Shown: positions 34,956-46,764 of the stretch, one piece after another
How positions within the stretch are numbered: the first letter of the stretch is position 1
Layout: each line of letters begins with the position of its first letter
From: Avena insularis
Taxonomy: Eukaryota > Streptophyta > Magnoliopsida > Poales > Poaceae
Length of the DNA: 64,000 bases
Assembly: GCA_023614405.1 (NCBI GenBank)
Contig: CM042691.1
Location: forward strand, 179,152,927 to 179,216,926
Direction: 5' to 3'
Program-made: the position numbers and the translations under genes
The notes under the pieces: model-generated
Database searches by the model: none
What the model saw: only the letters and a program-made list of their open reading frames with translations
Told to the model about the DNA's origin: nothing

Positions 34956-34956
34956 C

Positions 34957-35488
34957 TGTCGTCGGATTGTTGAAGAGTACGCCATAGGGGGTCCTAGTGG
35001 CGTTGGAAGGATGGGGTGTGATACATCGGATGTTCTAGGAGTGGTGAGCACAAGTTTACCAGGTTTAGATCCGACTGCGGTGATCGGATCCTACTCCTGC
35101 TAGCAACCCATTAATATATCAGCATAAGACGGATGTTACAGGGGATTACAAGAGAGGTTTGCCTGTGCGAGTTGATTGTGGTGTTATGATTTATTGGTTG
35201 CGTTATGTGCCCTAAAGGCTCCCATAGGGCCGGTTTATATAGTCATCGGGTCCTAGGGTTACAGGAGAGACCTATCCGGATATGTTACAGAGTCGGTAAC
35301 CAGATACATCTTGGACTATAAGTAATACTACAGGCCTAAGTCGGTAACTCTTCTGGGCCTTGTCGTAGCCAGAACTGGCTCCTCCTCTTTCTTTGACTGG
35401 GTCGCCCGTGAAGCAAAGCTCTAACCCGTTGGTGGGCCACCCTGGTCAGCGAGTCTTGTAGGTGTATCCGGAAAGTATATCCCCAACA
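34957..35488 (-). repeat. 5' LTR of element A
   Basis: 532 bp. On the minus strand it starts TGTTGGGGATATAC and ends CGACGACA. The minus-strand TATA box is at 35234-35241. The partner LTR is outside the window. Confidence 0.85.
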
Positions 35489-35493
35489 CTTAA

Positions 35494-36520
35494 TTTTTTT
35501 ATCTCGAGAAAGCCCTTCTTAAAGAGAAGAAGCCCGGGTACCCAGTCTTCACATGCAAGGTTCCATCGGGGCATGGCTTCATCGACAAAGCACCCACGGA
35601 CATATTCTTCGTGCGGTACGAGGACATTTACAATCTCCTGCACTCGAAGCGACTGGACTATAACTTGGTCCGTCTGTACTCGATCAATATGGCATTGAAG
35701 GCCAAGAGGGAGAAAACCTGGGCATCGTGATAGTGGATCCCTACTACATGCATGAGGTTGTCTTGGAAAATGATGAGGATTGGGCAATGGTGGCAGAGTA
35801 CCTAGGGAATATCTTCCATGAGAACCAGACCAATGATTCCATTCTTCTTCCTTGCTTTCCTGAGTAAGTAAACACACATTAGGTCGCCATCGTAACAAAT
35901 TCTTTCTTACATTTTTGTTGTCCTCTTCCAACAATAATTAGTTCTGTTTCAATTTTGTTGCACAAAGGCATATCACTCATATCCATTTGTTTGAGGTTGT
36001 GGCAAGCAACGTACTTTGACTCATCGAGTGACACAAAGCCAAAGGACTACGGCAGATTCAAGAGAGTTCTAGATGATGCTCTACAAGTCTATGTCTCCAA
36101 GGGAGGCAAATTCTCCAAGGGAGGGAAAGAGCCAAGGATGGCAAACATGTGTTCATCCACCACACAAAGTTCCCCTGCGTCAAGCAGCCGACCAACAGTG
36201 TGAAGGAGGCCATCTACGTCCTCCATCACATCAAGGGGTTCATGTGGGATTCATGGATCAAGGCGCTGCCAGCAAATCTTCGACAATGGGCCACACAGTT
36301 GGCGGCAATCGATGATGTAGACCTTATGGAGGACTTCTAGCGCATCTAGAATCAGATCTACCAAATCATCCATGATGATGTCGAAACCAAAGGGGGGCCC
36401 ATGTACGTGCACATCTCGTTGAGTAACCGCGAGATCGAAGAACGCCTTGACATGCAGCGCGACGCCAGGACGTTGATGACGAGAGAGGGCGTTACCATGT
36501 TCCCGGCAAGGTCTACATGA
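35494..36520 (+). pseudogene. Ulp1-like cysteine protease gene of the CACTA, 3' part
   Basis: Coding runs from 35494 (FLEKALLKEKKPGYPVFTC-like text) through FIDKAPTDIFFVRYEDIYNL and IVDPYYMHEVVLENDEDW to a GTAAGT donor at 35864. An acceptor near 35967 leads to HITHIHLFEVVASN. Later text includes HTKFPCVKQPTNSVKEAIYV, WIKALPANLRQWATQ and LSNREIEERLDMQRDARTL, ending at TGA 36518-36520. This is the layout of CACTA-carried Ulp1 proteases. No Cys is present where KQPTNSVKEAIYV meets the usual catalytic position. Several frameshifts and stops occur. Confidence 0.75.
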
Positions 36521-36828
36521 TGTGTGCGTGCCTAGCTAGTATTGTTGGTGTTTGTGTGTCGTTTCATCGACTTGACTATCCTCGTGATGTGTTTCCAAAC
36601 TATCATTTGACGTGTGTGTGTCGTAAAAATTATTAACTATCCGGGCTAGTAAAACCCTTGACGGTCGATGTTGGACTTGCTTATATGAGTCATCAGTGCT
36701 ATATTTTTTTTTCAGTTTATGAATCTTTGATCATTTTTCTAATCATGCAAACATGTTTGTAGTTTTCCATTCTTTTCGTTGTATAACATATACTACATGT
36801 CTTGTCTATGTATGCCTTGTCTATAGAG

Positions 36829-37068
36829 ATGGCCAAGTGGTACGTGGTATACAGGGGTCGGGTTCCAGGGGTCTATGACGAGTTGGAGGACTGCCAGGAA
36901 TAAGTGAACAACTTCAATGGCAACAGCTACAAAGGCTACAAGATAATAGATTTGGCGGTAGCCAAGTGGAGGAGAAACATGTGGAAGAAGAACCTGATGA
37001 AGATCTTGATCATGGTCTTGGTGTTGCTCCCCGTCATCGCCTCTATGCTCTATTCGATCATAGTCTAG
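36829..37068 (+). pseudogene. Small RNase H1-N/Cauli_VI-type protein with a membrane tail
   Basis: The ATG at 36829 opens MAKWYVVYRGRVPGVYDELE, the hybrid-binding fold seen at the N-terminus of RNase H1 and in caulimovirus VI-type proteins. FNGNSYKGY follows. The tail KILIMVLVLLPVIASMLYSI is a predicted single membrane segment, stop at 37066-37068. An in-frame TAA at codon 25 (36901-36903) makes it a pseudogene. It is short, about 79 codons. Why a hybrid-binding domain should be joined to a membrane anchor is unknown to me. Confidence 0.72.
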
Positions 37069-37281
37069 GGTGATAGCTCTATGCATGTGTAATGTGATGA
37101 TCGAATTTGTAATGAGATCGACCGAATTGTACTACCACACTTTGTGTAATAATCTAATAACACTTGAATTCATATTTGATGTATTTCAGCACTTTGGATC
37201 ACTATCATCTTAGATTCGGTGTATTTGTTGTATATAACTGCTGTATATATAACAGTTGTATATATAACTGCCGTATAAATA

Positions 37282-37602
37282 AAAAATATACACTCGAGCA
37301 GTCAGTGGCGCACTATTATTGACGTCAGTGGTGCACCGTGTTAGTGGCGCACCATGTACACGTGCGTTGCTGATAAAGTCCGTGGCGCATGGATTAGTAG
37401 TGCGCCACTGACCTCCCTACTAACCATGGCGTGTGGGAGCGTGCGCTGCCGGTTATATCCGTGGCGCATGGTGTGCTAGTGAACCACTGACTCCCCTCCT
37501 ATCCATGGTGCATCGTCCGTGTGCCACGGATAAATATTATCAGTGGTGTAATATGCGTGGCGCACGGCCGATGCGCCACTGATAGACATTTTCCTACTAG
37601 TG
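37282..37602 (+). repeat. Subterminal repeat array and terminus of the CACTA
   Basis: About ten copies of a GTGGCGCA(C/T) core (AGTGGCGCACC, GTGGTGCACC, GTGCGCCACTGA) occur in both orientations from about 37303 to 37585, ending in the terminal CTAGTG. Such arrays bind the CACTA regulatory protein in known elements. Confidence 0.85.
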
Positions 37603-38278
37603 AGTATTGGAACAAGTTAACCATCACCAATATCTAGATATCAATCTAGAATAGAGCCACAACACCATCAATATTACAATTGATAGTAATCTAATTTCAG
37701 ACAAGAATTCATTTGGTAGGGTCACTGTGTCAATTCTAATTCCATAGATAGCCAGTAATTCTCCATAGTCTAGTTACCACAAGCCACTCATGAATCAATT
37801 CCTATCTTTAATAATCAATACAAAGGGGTAGAACCCTAACAGAGCAGATGAACCCTAATTAGGGATTCCTCACTAGAAGCACACAGAGGCCAGCAAAAGA
37901 GACAAAGGGGGAACATAAGAACATACCCAAGGTCCTCGCTAGGTTATAAAAGAGGAAGTAGGGTGGCAGGCGATGAGGTCCAGGGTGGCACGGGGAGCAC
38001 CCGAAGGCGCTTCAACCTGCACCTAGCCATGGACGAGGCGCAGCACGAGAAAACCTAGCAGCACCATAAGGCCACCAAGAACACGACACAACACCACCAT
38101 GAGCCGCCAACCAACAAACCCTAGGGTTCAGGGTGGAGATATAATGGCCAAGAGAGAGGCCGAGAGTCAAATCGGACAGGACCAGTCGGCAGAGCAGCCT
38201 CAACAACCTCGACACGTACCATGGTGGTGGCCGGTGAAGCTCGAGAAGGCCGGAATCGCGTGGCAACGGCGGCGGCAA

Positions 38279-39271
38279 TGTTGGAATTTGGCGAGTTTTG
38301 GGCTGCTGGCCCATTAGACAAATTCTGAAATTCTCTTTGGCCCACTTGTATATGGCATCATATGGTTGTGCTAGTGGTGCTAAAGTTTAGTCCCACTTTG
38401 CTAGTTGAAGGGGAGTTGGACCACCTTATATAGTAGAGTGTTGCACCACTCACTAAGGTGTGACAAGGAGAGAAACCCCCGCGTACTCCTCCTCCGACGC
38501 TGCTCGCCTCGCCTCGCCATGCCTCACCTCGTCACGACGCGTGCGCGCTGCGGGTTGCGGGAATCTCGCCGAGCCGAACTTTATTTTGCTGGTTGGGAAA
38601 AGTAATTATGAGTCATTAACGGACGCGTTAATTACAGCCGTTTCCAGGTTTTATGGACATGGACTGTTATCGACTCGGACATGGGCTGAGCCCACGATCT
38701 TCCTAACCTGCACTATATAAGTGTCTGCGCTAAACCTAATCGGTGACGAATCAATACACACACGCGCCTACCTCCAGAACCTTGCGCCACCGCCTTCGTC
38801 TTCCCCATCCCGTCTTGCGGCGTGCACCGCAGATCGAGATAGTAGGCCTCCGGAACCCCGCCTCTCATGAACCTGTACGGGTGTGGGGCGATCAGGTTTT
38901 TGGGGAGCGCTCAAGCGCGACTACTGGCAACCACGACGCCGTCCGACAACGAGTTCCCGAACAACGACTTATTCCCGGACGTTAGCGACCTCTTTGACAA
39001 CCTCAACATGGGCAACAGCTCTGTTGCTGCTACCGACGTGGCTACTGCCGCAACTGCATCATATGTGATCTCAATCTCTCTCTTTCGGATTATGCTAGAG
39101 TTTCTAGTTCTAGCGTTTGGCGTAGATGTCATAGGTTTGTCTTGTATAGATGTAATCTGTTCATCTACTTTGTTGATCTACATGATTAGTTTTACTACTG
39201 TTTGTATGATCATGCTTTATTAGTTTATTATTCGGATTAAATCATATGGATTATTGCTTATATTTCCAACA
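38279..39271 (+). repeat. 5' LTR of element D
   Basis: 993 bp with inverted ends TGTTGGAA/TTCCAACA. A TATA box (CTATATAAG) is at 38713-38721. Positions from about 38935 match 42178-42480. Confidence 0.88.
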
Positions 39272-40220
39272 ATCCAAAAACCTGATTATAGGCAACTAAA
39301 TTCCACTGGTGTAGCCGCGGCTACTAGGCCGCCTCCTTTTGATGGCATGCACTATAAGATATGGCACAAGAAAGCAGTCCTCTAGTTTGAAAACCTGAAC
39401 TGCTATAGAGACACTCTTGGCAAGCCTGAAGGAGTTCTTTCTGCTAAGCAGGAAGCGACCTTTAAGAAAGCCGATACGATGTTTATGGAGGCTATGTTCA
39501 ATGTTCTTGGGGACAACATTGTTGACCCATATATGTCATTTGATAATGGCAAGGACGCGTGGGAAGCGCTCGAGGCCAAATTTGGGGTCTCGGACGCTGG
39601 CACCAAGTTGTATGTCATGGAGCAATTCTATGACTACAAGATGGTTGATGAGCGCTCCGTCTTTGAGCAAGATCATGAGATACAATCACTTGCCAAAGAA
39701 CTTGAGAAGTTCAAGTGTTCCTTACCAGACAAATTTGTGGCTGGTGGCATTATTGCCAAGCTTCCTCCCTCATGGAGGAACTTTGCTACTTCTCTGAAAC
39801 ATAAGAGACAAGAGTTTTCCATTACGGATCTCATTGGGTCTCTTCATGTGGAAGAGAAGGCAAGAGCAAATGACAAAACTGCTCGAGGGTTTGAGGGAGT
39901 TTCTACTGCCAATTTGGTGCAGAGGAAAAACTTTGAATCCCACAAGTTCAAGAATAAGAACAAAACTGAAGGAAAGGGGAAGTTTGATGGCAAGAAAAAG
40001 GCCACACACTCAACCAACTTCAAGAAGAAAAATGATAAGAGGAAAGGCTCTTGCCACGTTTGTGGTGATCCTGATCATTGGGCTCCAAGCTGCCTTAATC
40101 GCTTTGACAAGCGTCAACATGGGAACAACGGCAAGACCGCAAATGTTTTTATTAGCGATACTGAGATGAAGGATGTTGGGTATGGTATTTTACCTACTAT
40201 CCAGTATGTCATTCTCCTGA
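39272..40220 (+). pseudogene. Gag of copia element D
   Basis: Early codons are broken by stops to about 39400. A good frame then runs from FKKADTMFMEAMFNVLGDN through AWEALEAKFGVSDAGTKLYV, FVAGGIIAKLPPSWRNFATS and a Lys-rich linker to the CCHC knuckle CHVCGDPDHWAPSC, which has all four ligands. The frame is lost just before the protease (SPDWWID is in another frame). Confidence 0.85.
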
Positions 40221-41284
40221 TTGGTGGATAGACATGGGTGCTAATACACATGTCTGTTCTGATATTTCCATGTTTTCCTCTTATCAGGTCTCAAGGACTT
40301 CTTTCGTGCTGATGGGAAACGGCTCACGTTTTTCTGTTCATGGTGTTGGTATGGTAAATCTGAAGTTTTCTTTGGGGAAGACCGTACAGCTGAAGAATGT
40401 GGAACACGTTCCCTCCATCAATAAGAATCTCGTCAGCGGATCTCTTTTATGTCGAGATGGATTTAAGCTGGTTTTTGAGTCCAATAAAGTTGTAATTTCT
40501 AAGTATGTACAATTTGTTGGAAAGGGTTATGAGTGCGGAGGTCTGTTCCGCTTGTCTTTGTCAGACTCATGTACTAAACTTATTAATCATGTTTGCAATG
40601 ATAATGAGTCCAATGTTTGGCATTCATGACTCTGTCATATTAACTTTGGTTGCATGACGCCAATAATATGAGTTTAATTCCGAAATTTACCACTGTCAAA
40701 GGTTCTAAGTGCCAAGTTTGTGTGCAAGCAAAGCAACCCCGCAAGTCTCATACGGCTGCGGAACCGAGAAACTTAGCACCACTAGAACTTATACATTCAA
40801 ATCTTTGTGAGATTAATGGTGTGTTGACAAAATGTGGAAAAAGATACTTTATGATGTTGATTGATGACTCCACTAGATACTGCTATGTTTATCTTCTGAA
40901 ATCTAAAGACGAAGCTTTGAACTACTTCAAAATTTATAAAGCTGAGGCAGAAAACCAACTTGATCTTAGAATCAAGCGGTTAAGGTCGGATCATGGTGGA
41001 GATTACTTTTCAAATGAATTTTATTTATTCTGTACGGAACATGGTATTATACATGAGAGGAAGCCCCCTACTCAACTCAGTCAAATGGGGTGGCCGAAAG
41101 AAAGAACCGCACTTTAACTGATTTGGTTAACGCCATGTTAGATACATCGGTTCTTTCCAAGGAATGGTGGGGGGAGGCGCTAATGACCGTGTGTCATGTC
41201 CTAAACCGTGTTCCCGTAAAGGATAAAACCATGACTCCATTTGAGGAATGGGAAAATAAAAGGCTTAAACTCTCTTACTTATGA
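40216..41284 (+). pseudogene. Protease and integrase of copia element D
   Basis: The protease active site reads D-M-G (codons 40231-40239) in WWIDMGANTHVC, so the usual Thr/Ser is lost. Pre-integrase text is fragmentary (VWHS, then KCQVCVQAKQPRKSH). The integrase has LIDDSTRYCYVYLL and RLRSDHGGDYFS (both Asp present). After a frameshift near 41085, AERKNRTLTDL supplies the Glu. Stops at 40627-40629 and 41282-41284 break it. Confidence 0.83.
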
Positions 41285-42177
41285 ACTTGGGGTTGTTTGG
41301 AAAAAGTCAATATTCCAATACCCAAGAAGCGAAAGCTTGGACCAAAAACCGTTGATTGTGTTTTTCTGGGATATGCTTTTCATAGCATTGGCTATAGATT
41401 TTTGATAGTAAAATCTGAGGTATCCGACATGCATGTTGGTACAATTATGGAGTCGAATGATGTGACTTTCTTTGAGGACATCTTTCCTATGAAAGGTATG
41501 TCTAGCTCATCAAATCAGGAGATGACTAGTTCATATAGTCAAGAATTTTCTGTAATTCCTGAACCCACTATGCCGATAGAACACTCTGATGATCCTATGG
41601 AGGATGAAAATGAAGCTCCCAAAAGGAGCAAGATACAAAGGACTACAAAGTCATTTGGTGATGATTTCATTGTGTAAGGAAGCTGTCCGAAGCGAGATGG
41701 ATTCCATCTTAGCTAATGGTACTTGGTAATTGACTAATCATCCTTATGGGTGCAAACCTATAGGATGTAAGTGGGTGTTCAAGAAAAATCTTAGGTCTGA
41801 TGGTACTATTGAAAAGTACAAGGCACCTCTTGTGGCCAAGGGTTATACCCAAAAAGAAGGTGAAGACTTCTTCGATACCTGCTCACCTGTAGCTAGATTG
41901 ACCACTATTCGAGTACTACTATCCTTGGCTGCCTCACATGGTCTTCTCGTTCATCAAATGGACGTTAAGACAGCTTTTCGAAATGGAGAGCTAGATGAGG
42001 AATTTATATGGAGCAGCCTGACGGATTTGTAGTAGATGGTTAAGAAGGAAAGGTGTGTAAGTTAGTGAAGTCTTTGTATGGTCTTAAGCAAGCTCCTAAG
42101 CAGTGGCACGATAAGTTTGAAAGAACTTTAAAAGCTGAAGGCTTTTTTGTAAACGAAGCTGATAAATGTGTGTACAA
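41285..42177 (+). pseudogene. Reverse transcriptase of copia element D, truncated
   Basis: It runs from the integrase tail (KRKLGPKTVDCVFLGYAFHS) to RT text GCKWVFKKNLRSDGTIEKYK, VHQMDVKTAFRNGELDEEF (catalytic Asp present) and SLYGLKQAPKQWHDKF, ending near CVYNQ. The YVDD box, RNase H and polypurine tract are missing because the coding DNA is fused to the LTR at about 42177. Several stops occur (41674, 41728, 42030). Confidence 0.85.
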
Positions 42178-42480
42178 CCAAACGACAACTTCTTTCTAGA
42201 CGTCAGCGACCTCTTCGGCAACCTCAACATGGGAGACAACTCTGCTGCTGCTACTGCCGCAACTGCATCTTATGTGATCTTAATCTCTCTCTTTCGGATT
42301 ATGCTAAAGTTTCTAGTTCTAGCGTTTAGCGTAGATGTGATAGGTTTGTCTTGTATAGATGTAATTTGTTCATCTACTTTGTTGATCTGCATGATTGGTT
42401 TTACTACTATTTATATGATCATGCTTTATCAGTTTATTATTCGTATTAAATCATAAGGATTATTGCTTATATTTCCAACC
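42178..42480 (+). repeat. 3' LTR fragment of element D
   Basis: It matches the last about 330 bp of the 5' LTR (GACGTTAGCGACCTCTT-type start). It ends TTCCAACC, one base from the canonical TTCCAACA. Confidence 0.88.
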
Positions 42481-44714
42481 GGGAACACGGCACAGCAGGG
42501 AGACGAGAGAGAGGAGAGTTGTGAGCGAGAAGGGTGAGTGGGGCGAGTACTGGACCGACACGGTCCAGTAACCCCAATGGAGCGGGTTTGACCAGCCCAA
42601 GTGGGTCGGGTCGGGCTGGGTCAGCCCAATGGGCTTGGCCGAGAATTAAAAGAAAAATATAAATAATTAGTAAAAGACCAAAATACCCATAGGACTTAAT
42701 AATTCATAAGAAATAAAATAAAAATCTTAAAATAAAAATAAGATATCTATGATTTCACAAAAATATAAGCTACCAGATAAAATTAAGAATTCTATTTTTA
42801 GTAGAATAAATTTAAGTTAAATATTTTTATAATATATATTCCTTAAGGGAATTTTATAAAAATACATAAAATACCTAACAATAATAAATAAATATTTTTA
42901 TCATTCTAAATTAGTATAGTATTTTATAAAAATACTAAATTCTATTTAGATTAGTAAAAATAAAATCTTATAAATATAAATGATTATTCCTAAAAATAAT
43001 ATTATGAAAATAATAATAAGAGTTAAAATTAAATAAAGCTAAATTTAAGCTCTTATATTATTATATTATATCATAAAGATATTAACCATTAACAATTTAT
43101 TTTTATTAAATAAAGGAATATAAAAATTAATAAGGTGGGTAAAACACACAAAGAAAATAACTAATAAATGATGCATTGCATTACTATGCATAATCATTAC
43201 TGGTTCTTTAAATATTGTCTTTACCGGGCAATAATGGTGTTTTATAGAAATAGAAGCTCAAGGTCGAGTGCAAGCATCCGACTTTACTACCTTGTAGTCA
43301 CAAGGAAAGTTCATCACTTGCTCATGTCCTTTTGATGAGTCTTAATCAAAATAATTGCAAATTGTGTGTTATCATCTATATTCGGAAGAAAATAAAGAAA
43401 ATACTATTTGCACAAATAAATGAAAATGCTATTATCATCCTAAGTGATGGTAAATATAAGATTGGCAATGGAACTTAGGTTTCCAATTGCATGAATTCTA
43501 CCATAGGAATTAATAACCCATGACATGAGTGATTCTAGCGCCGTATATCACGCGTTAACCATGAGATTTGGAAAGGGACGGAGAAGTCAGTTGTATCTTC
43601 TTTCTTTCATATGTAGGCAAGACAACCTTAACGTGACGTTGTGTTTCCTTGTGAGGATCCATTATACGGGTAGGCACCCTTAGGCCCCACGATTTTGGTG
43701 TCTAGATTATCTATGAGCGGATGCCGGAGGTATAGTCATACCTATATGGAGCTTGCCAGGGCCATCACCGGCTCAAAGAATCTTTGGGAACTCATCATGG
43801 TTATAGCTTACCCGGGAGGGGGCTTAACGGAGATGTAGCTCACCCCGAAGGATCATGTAGACATATGGGGTCGCGGAGAGGAACAATGATTTCTTAGATC
43901 ATCTATTGGGCCCCACATCATGGAATTATGGGCGGGAAAGTATGCCCGGTTGTGCAACAAGGAGTTGATCTCTCATGGGTAAAGCAACGCACCTCTGCAG
44001 AGTGTAAGAACTATAACTTGTTACTCCCTGTTCCGGGAAGGAACCGCGAACCCGGCAGGAAAGGAACTCCATGACGTTCTGGTCAATCTGTGAAGACCGA
44101 TGGGCATAGTTTTTGATATTAAAATCAATCTTTAAAGAAATGTTTATAAAAACTGCATAGTGCCAAGGACTGACAGTCTGAGGTGGTAGATAGTGCATCA
44201 AACTTCCCACCTTGCACATAATGAACTTGCTGGGTAACGCTGTTACTCACCCTTTCCTTTGATCCCCTTCTTAGACTCCGAGGAGCCAGAAGACATTCTG
44301 ATGTCTACTATGAGGAACCAGATCTGTCTGGAGGAGTGGAAGGTGTGGACTATGAGATACACTATGGAATGGAGGGAAACGAGTCCGAGTAGTTGCCTTA
44401 GTAATTAGTAAACCAATTGAGTCAAGCACCATAGACTTTATAAACTAAGTTGTTGAGCTCAATTCTGGTTGTTAGTTTGAAACTTAAAACTTCCGCTGAA
44501 ACTAGTTAAATTTGGTTTGTAAGTTTGAATCACCTTAAGTTCTGAATTCCTGGTATTTTAATAATAATGAACTGTGTATGTTTGTAATATGGAACTGCAA
44601 TTTTTCTGTTGTACCACTCTTAGGGATGTGATATTTATGGAACTGTGTTCTGTGGATGTCATGTCAACAACTATAGTGTACTACACATGCAGCGATATGT
44701 TGGGTCACCGCAGC

Positions 44715-44726
44715 TGGTATCAGAGC
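44715..44726 (+). other. Primer binding site (tRNA-Met) of element E
   Basis: TGGTATCAGAGC is a perfect match to the common initiator tRNA-Met site, two bases after the LTR end. Confidence 0.92.
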
Positions 44727-44923
44727 AATTGCTTTGAACTTAGATTGGAAACCTAGTAAAGGATAGTACTTGTAGGAGTCTATAGCAATGATAAAGAATT
44801 CTCTAAAAGAGTATAGTGGATATTCAAATGAGAATATTCCATTATATATTTTAGTGCGATAATTATTTGCTATGATGCAATATAATACTGATTACTAATT
44901 ACGATATTTTGTATACAGAGAAA

Positions 44924-46160
44924 ATGGCACCAAAGTTTCCAAAAAAGACTTTGGTAAGGAAAGAAGAGACTCTCGATGATTATCAAGGAACATTCACCGA
45001 ACAACTTTGTCAGCTTTTGAGGATATTTGGTTATTCAATTACTATCCGAATGAATACCATAACCTATTACGATGGTCACATGTTAGCCAAATATCATGTG
45101 AGTATCCAACTTCCAGAAAATCTTGGGTTATATCACGATTTACCCATGGGTGAAGGTAGGAGTCACTTAGCAGCATATCATGTTGCTATTCTGGAGGCGA
45201 TAACTAATATTCGGGAACACAAAGCCCGGGAGTTAGAAGGAAGCACATTTGCTGTGATTCCTCATGATTCTATAGACGCGGAGCCAGTACCAGATAATCT
45301 TACTTTAGTAAAGAAGCATCCTAAGCTAGCTTCCAAGTTTATGGATAGGTATCGACTGATGGTTGGATATTTGTATAAGACACATCAAGTCATAGTGGAG
45401 GATAAGAATGATATGTTGGAGGATTTAACTGATCCTGGACGGAGGGAGAAATTAGTATCCCAGTTAGAGAATGAAGTTGTGATTAGGGCTAACCCAATTT
45501 TCAAGGATATTCCTATATATCCAGAATCTTTTACACCATATCCTTATTAACCTAGACCTGAACCTACTTATAATCCTACTTTAGATACGAGATATCCTAT
45601 ACCACAGGCTTCCGAGGAAGGATCTGATTCAGAACTTCCTATTGAGAATTTTGATGGATGGAGGATGGGATCACCTAATGGATCTCGAGGAAATCAAATG
45701 TCAGTGGATGGTTCTGATAGAGATGTTGGACAATCCAGCTAGATGGGGGCGAGAACCAATACTAATAATAGTAGTTGTAATGCTATGCTTGGCGGAAGTC
45801 AGGATGAGGAGGAAGATCCTGAAGACAGGGTATTTGAATCACTGATACATTAATAAAAGCCAGGGAATGTAGATTATCCAGTGTTTAACTATCTTGCCCG
45901 GCAGAGCACTCGGAGTGCAATGGAATCTGAGTATTTGGTTGATTACTCTAGGAAGGGGACTCAGGAAATGCAAGAGGGTGATAGCGATGGACAAGTTTCT
46001 GCAACTTTCCAGCTGTGCTGGAGGGAGTCAATGCTCTCAGGCTGAGTGATAACTCAAGTCCTGATACTTCAGATACCGAGTACGTTCCGTCTGGAAGGCC
46101 AGTTGTTTCACAAACTGTGTCGGACTTCACGTCAGCACGGTTGGATTCCAGGCATGTATA
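44924..46160 (+). pseudogene. Extra ORF upstream of gag in element E, unknown function
   Basis: The ATG at 44924 opens MAPKFPKKTLVRKEETLDD; the frame is open to TAA at 45548-45550 (209 codons). It continues in the same frame as acidic, Pro/Ser-rich text (EEGSDSELPIENFDGW, GGSQDEEEDPEDRVFESL) and in a shifted frame to about 46160 (SDNSSPDTSDTEYVPSGRPV). Text such as HMLAKYHVSIQLPENLGLYH and GRSHLAAYHVAILEAITNIR looks folded. It has no zinc knuckle, protease or RT motif. I do not recognise a function. It sits where most chromoviruses have only leader. Confidence 0.65.
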
Positions 46161-46576
46161 ATGAGCGTCGTAGCTACTGAGGACTTAGATTACGCATAGA
46201 GGAGTAAAATGTATTACGTATTGTAGTATTTGAGAGACATATATATTTAAATAAGTGGGGTAGCGTCCACATGAGTTGTGGTACCTATATGGTACGGGCT
46301 TGTAATAACATTATACCAACTATTTGGTTTGTAATGGATAATATGTGAAATGCATATTTGGTTCTTGTTTGTATTTTGTTTTCCACTGTGTGACTAGTAT
46401 TGTGCATGAAGTTGAGCTGAGAACACATATGCATGATGTAATTATGAGTATTAGCTTTATGTTGCAGGAGTAGGGGGTCATGGAATCGGGTATAGAGACC
46501 GAATATGAATAGTAGTGCATGGAGCGCGAGGCTAAGGAGAAGACAGATGCAGACGCCGGAAATCATGGAGCATTAC
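46161..46576 (+). other. Element E spacer before the solo LTR
   Basis: AT-rich with TTTGTAATGG and TGTTGCAGGAG near 46463, which could be an intron end before gag. No coding sequence is convincing. Confidence 0.4.
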
Positions 46577-46723
46577 TGTAACACCCTCGGATTGGCCCTA
46601 TGCATGTTTTAGTGATTCCCGCCAAACCCGCATAGAAACGATTCAAAGGTGTCCACCAAGCACTTTCATGCGGGTGGAGAACAAAGTAATACCATTACAC
46701 ATTAGTCCATGATGGAACCCACG

Positions 46724-46764
<41 letters not shown>

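Larger units (their letters stand above)
34144..35488 (-). mobile_element. Gypsy element A, right part (5' portion)
   Basis: This is the continuation of element A beyond the nested copia: gag N-terminus, primer site and 5' LTR. Its right edge at 35488 abuts CACTA coding sequence, so A inserted into the CACTA. Confidence 0.88.
35489..37602 (+). mobile_element. CACTA (En/Spm) transposon, right part
   Basis: The right end reads CTACTAGTG on the plus strand (CACTAGTAG on the other strand), the CACTA signature. It is preceded by a subterminal array of short direct and inverted repeats. It carries a Ulp1-like gene and a small membrane-tailed gene often seen in grass CACTA elements. The left part, with any transposase, is cut off by gypsy element A. 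The empty site is visible in E's other LTR at about 59460, where GGTATTGGAAC is uninterrupted. Confidence 0.88.
38279..42480 (+). mobile_element. Copia element D, internally deleted
   Basis: The 5' LTR (38279-39271) starts TGTTGGAA and ends TTCCAACA. The internal copia genes run to about 42177, where they join the middle of the 3' LTR (42178-42480). Target duplications are GGCAA (38274-38278) and GGGAA (42481-42485, one change). E's intact 3' LTR shows the empty site GGCAACACG near 60138. The usual primer site is absent after 39271, so a small deletion lies there too. Confidence 0.9.
37603..44712 (+). repeat. 5' LTR of element E (3' part), split by element D
   Basis: The pieces 37603-38278 and 42481-44712 (about 2.9 kb together) match 59461-62280 in the 3' LTR. 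The first about 2 kb of the LTR is missing because the CACTA sits at 37602. The end is CCGCA at 44712, two bases before the primer site. In a sampled 120 bp (42660-42780 vs 60320-60440) I count about nine differences, so it is old. The interior is AT-rich and non-coding. Confidence 0.88.
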
